NCBI GenBank assembly: GCA_937902115.1
Contig: CALGSR010000007.1
Coordinates: 1 to 6,905, forward strand
Source: an uncultured Bacillus sp.
GTDB lineage: Bacteria > Bacillota > Bacilli > Bacillales > Cytobacillaceae
Reading direction: 5' to 3'
Length of the DNA: 6,905 bases
Made by a program: the position numbers and the translations under genes. This document shows positions 5,910-6,905 of the stretch, piece after piece. Under the pieces are notes generated by a model. That model searched no databases. It was not told the DNA's origin and worked only from the letters and a program-made list of their open reading frames with translations. How positions within the stretch are numbered: the stretch's first letter is position 1; every line of letters starts with the position of its first letter.

Positions 5910-5926
5910 TCTCTAAATTATAGAGA
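5910..5926. promoter_or_regulatory. Inverted repeat TCTCTA-N5-TAGAGA
   Basis: TCTCTA (5910-5915), AATTA, TAGAGA (5921-5926) is a perfect dyad, followed by six A's. It lies just after the aldolase terminator and about 110 bases before the next gene. It may be an operator or a chance AT-rich dyad. CAATTAATTG, another perfect palindrome, follows at 5934-5943. Confidence 0.3.
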
Positions 5927-5940
5927 AAAAATTCAATTAA

Positions 5941-5969
5941 TTGCATATCTTAATAATAGGTTGTATTAT
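5941..5969 (+). promoter_or_regulatory. Weak SigA-type promoter candidate before the 94-residue protein
   Basis: TTGCAT (5941-5946) and TATTAT (5964-5969) are separated by 17 bases. The -10 matches 5 of 6 and the -35 only 3 of 6. An alternative pair, TTGTAT (5961-5966) and TATGCT (5984-5989), also with 17 bases between, is no better. Confidence 0.25.
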
Positions 5970-5973
5970 TATG

Positions 5974-5985
5974 TATACTAGTATA
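5974..5985. promoter_or_regulatory. Twelve-base perfect palindrome before the 94-residue protein
   Basis: TATACTAGTATA is its own reverse complement. It sits just downstream of the candidate TATTAT -10 box, about where transcription would start, and 47 bases before the start codon. An operator role is possible. Confidence 0.35.
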
Positions 5986-6032
5986 TGCTGTCAATAAAAA
6001 ATGATGAATGAATAAAACAGGAGTGAAATAAT

Positions 6033-6317
6033 TTGAATACAAAAGAATTTGAAGTGATGGTGCAAAAGGCTATTAATGTGGCTCCCGATTGGTTGAAAGA
6101 CGATGTTAAATATATTGTTGAAAAAGAGAAGGATATAAGAATCAGCAGTGTAATCAGTAAATTATATAATCAATATTCATTCAACTTGTCACATATTTTT
6201 GCTTCCATGCACCGGGATATTGAATGGACAAATATCTCCAGAGAACGATTAACGTTCATTGATAATAATCTTGACTTGATTGATTATATGGTAAAAGAAT
6301 TTAAAAAATCCAGTTAA
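6033..6317 (+). CDS. Helical 94-residue protein of unknown function, TTG start
   Basis: I do not recognise the family. The start is a TTG at 6033, six bases after AGGAGTG (6020-6026), an excellent site. The first in-frame ATG, at 6057, has no comparable site, so TTG is preferred. The product is 94 residues and looks all-helical: about 4-17, 18-32, 36-46, 51-62 and 70-92, with short breaks at Pro18, Asn51 and Thr66-Asn67. It has three Trp/Phe-bearing amphipathic stretches (D-W-L-K-D-D-V, H-I-F-A-S-M-H, D-I-E-W-T-N). It has no cysteine, membrane span or signal peptide. The charge is near balanced with a basic tail (K-E-F-K-K-S-S). It lies between two strong terminators as its own unit, behind a gap dense in palindromes. 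A small binding or regulatory protein would fit, but nothing proves it. Confidence 0.7.
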   Translation: MNTKEFEVMVQKAINVAPDWLKDDVKYIVEKEKDIRISSVISKLYNQYSFNLSHIFASMHRDIEWTNISRERLTFIDNNLDLIDYMVKEFKKSS

Positions 6318-6377
6318 GCAGCGGCTTCCAATCAAGCATGATGGCGGAATAGATAATATCTTTCAGACTCAGTAGGA

Positions 6378-6421
6378 AAAGTAAAGCCACCCGTTCTTAT
6401 TAAGGCGGGTGGTTTTACTTT
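6378..6421 (+). terminator. Strong terminator, probably bidirectional
   Basis: AAAGTAAAGCCACCCG (6378-6393) pairs with CGGGTGGTTTTACTTT (6406-6421): 16 pairs, one of them G-U, round a 12-base loop. The A/T outer part can serve as a T-run on the + strand and, more weakly, on the other. It ends the transcript of the 94-residue protein. Confidence 0.88.
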
Positions 6422-6473
6422 AATTTTCAACGGAGGGGTTTAAACGATTTCATGGGCTATGAGAATAAATGTT

Positions 6474-6482
6474 TGCTATAAT
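6474..6482 (+). promoter_or_regulatory. Extended -10 promoter of the cysteine-cluster gene
   Basis: TGCTATAAT is a perfect TGn plus TATAAT box. No convincing -35 is found at 16-18 bases upstream. Transcription would start near 6489, leaving a leader of about 48 bases that holds the palindrome at 6490-6509. Confidence 0.75.
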
Positions 6483-6489
6483 AGTAGTG

Positions 6490-6509
6490 ATGCTGAAATA
6501 TTTCTGCAT
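6490..6509. promoter_or_regulatory. Twenty-base near-perfect palindrome at the expected transcription start
   Basis: ATGCTGAAATATTTCTGCAT pairs with itself at nine of ten positions; the only mismatch is T opposite T. It begins about one base after the predicted start of transcription. This is a typical place for a repressor operator. In RNA it could instead form a leader hairpin ahead of the ribosome binding site (6523-6530). ATGATT repeats follow at 6508 and 6517. Confidence 0.45.
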
Positions 6510-6536
6510 GATTATTATGATTTGGAGTGAACAACC

Positions 6537-6806
6537 ATGAAACTAACGAATGCAGTTGTAAAAGATGTGAATGTTGAAAGTTCAACCTTTAATGTCCTTT
6601 TGACGTTCTCCAGTAATCGTCACGCTTTATTAAATTGCCGTAATGATGGCCGTTTGAAAGCCTATAACATTTCGGTCATGGGAGGCGAATGTCCTTGCTG
6701 CTTAAAGCCAAATTGCCCGAGTCTTTTTGCAAAACGTCATGAATTGCTTCAAGAAGCACAGTATTTAACGGAATTTCCGCCAGTAAGATCTTCCGTTTAC
6801 AAATAA
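6537..6806 (+). CDS. Small protein with a CPCC-x4-C cysteine cluster, unknown function
   Basis: I do not recognise the family. The ATG at 6537 follows TGGAGTGA (6523-6530) at good spacing and gives 89 residues. Residues 4-45 have alternating hydrophobic and polar positions typical of beta strands (A-V-V-K-D-V-N-V, F-N-V-L-L-T-F). Then comes the cluster G-E-C-P-C-C-L-K-P-N-C-P (50-61), with Cys52, Cys54, Cys55 and Cys60. Cys34 lies further upstream. The set could ligate zinc or an iron-sulphur cluster, or be redox-active; a metal site is my preference because of the tight C-x-C-C-x4-C spacing. A basic helix follows (F-A-K-R-H-E-L-L-Q-E-A, 64-74). There is no signal peptide or membrane span, so it should be cytoplasmic. 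It has its own extended -10 promoter, a palindrome at the likely start, and a terminator directly after it. Confidence 0.75.
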   Translation: MKLTNAVVKDVNVESSTFNVLLTFSSNRHALLNCRNDGRLKAYNISVMGGECPCCLKPNCPSLFAKRHELLQEAQYLTEFPPVRSSVYK

Positions 6807-6809
6807 ATC

Positions 6810-6849
6810 AAAAGGCAGATTAGGAGTATTTCCTGTCTGTCTTTTTATT
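6810..6849 (+). terminator. Rho-independent terminator after the cysteine-cluster gene
   Basis: AAAAGGCAGA (6810-6819) pairs with TCTGTCTTTT (6836-6845), one G-U pair. An inner AGGA/TCCT stem (6822-6825, 6831-6834) tightens the loop. TTTTTATTT lies at the end of the stem. It starts only four bases after the stop codon. Confidence 0.85.
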
Positions 6850-6850
6850 T

Positions 6851-6905
6851 AAAGGCTCTGTTAAACTCGATTGTTGATTTCCGTTCCAGGCACGTGCGGT
6901 TCTGC
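6851..6905. repeat. Probable left edge of a dispersed Bacillaceae intergenic repeat, cut by the window
   Basis: From 6851 on there is no gene or start signal. The sequence contains GATTTCCGTTCCAGGCAC, which I recall as part of a GC-richer repeat found many times between genes in Bacillus-related genomes, often beginning with GTTAAA and running into TTTCCGCGGG-like sequence. Base composition rises towards the window end, as that repeat would give. The rest lies outside, so size and type cannot be told. Recognition is from memory, not a search. Confidence 0.4.

Noticed and set aside
6432..6481. GGAGGGG followed by a nine-codon frame, and a SigB-like GTTTAA...GGGCTA pair
   Set aside because: The start codon is 13 bases from the purine run and the peptide is tiny. 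The SigB-like boxes are only 10 bases apart, too close for that sigma factor.

Overview
The window reads as an AT-rich stretch of a spore-forming Bacillaceae chromosome (Bacillus, Neobacillus or Peribacillus type). The grounds are strong AGGAGG-like ribosome binding sites, GTG/TTG starts, hairpins followed by T-runs, and proteins of typical Bacillus families. I cannot name the species.

All nine genes I support lie on the + strand. They are mostly single-gene units, each with its own ribosome binding site and usually its own terminator, rather than one operon. In order they are: (1) a small acidic protein of unknown function, probably cut by or starting at the left edge (7-279); (2) a cupin protein with a Tyr/Pro/Gly-rich head and a His-rich tail (517-1116); (3) a two-span membrane protein of unknown function (1375-1656); (4) a 12-span major-facilitator transporter of the CynX/NimT (YycB) type (1884-3128); (5) a YczE/YyaS/YitT-type membrane protein (3325-3948); (6) a FrnE-like DsbA-fold thiol oxidoreductase with an extra C-terminal CX4C pair (4083-4787); (7) a class I fructose-bisphosphate aldolase (4947-5834); (8) a helical 94-residue protein of unknown function with a TTG start (6033-6317); (9) an 89-residue protein with a CPCC-x4-C cluster (6537-6806). 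The last ~55 bases look like the left edge of a dispersed Bacillaceae intergenic repeat.

Hairpin terminators are clear after genes 1, 3, 6, 7, 8 and 9. A strong hairpin with a poor T-run follows gene 2. None is evident after genes 4 and 5, so read-through from 4 into 5, and from 5 into 6, is possible. Good extended -10 promoters (TGnTATAAT) stand in front of genes 7 and 9. No gap between genes exceeds about 260 bases.

The genes do not form an evident pathway, and I see no sign of a mobile element, defence system or CRISPR array. The content looks like ordinary housekeeping and accessory core genome. The most interesting signals are regulatory. A perfect inverted repeat fills a 19-bp promoter spacer in front of the FrnE-like gene, a MerR-like geometry. 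A 20-bp near-perfect palindrome sits at the expected transcription start of the cysteine-cluster gene. Several palindromes crowd the region before gene 8.
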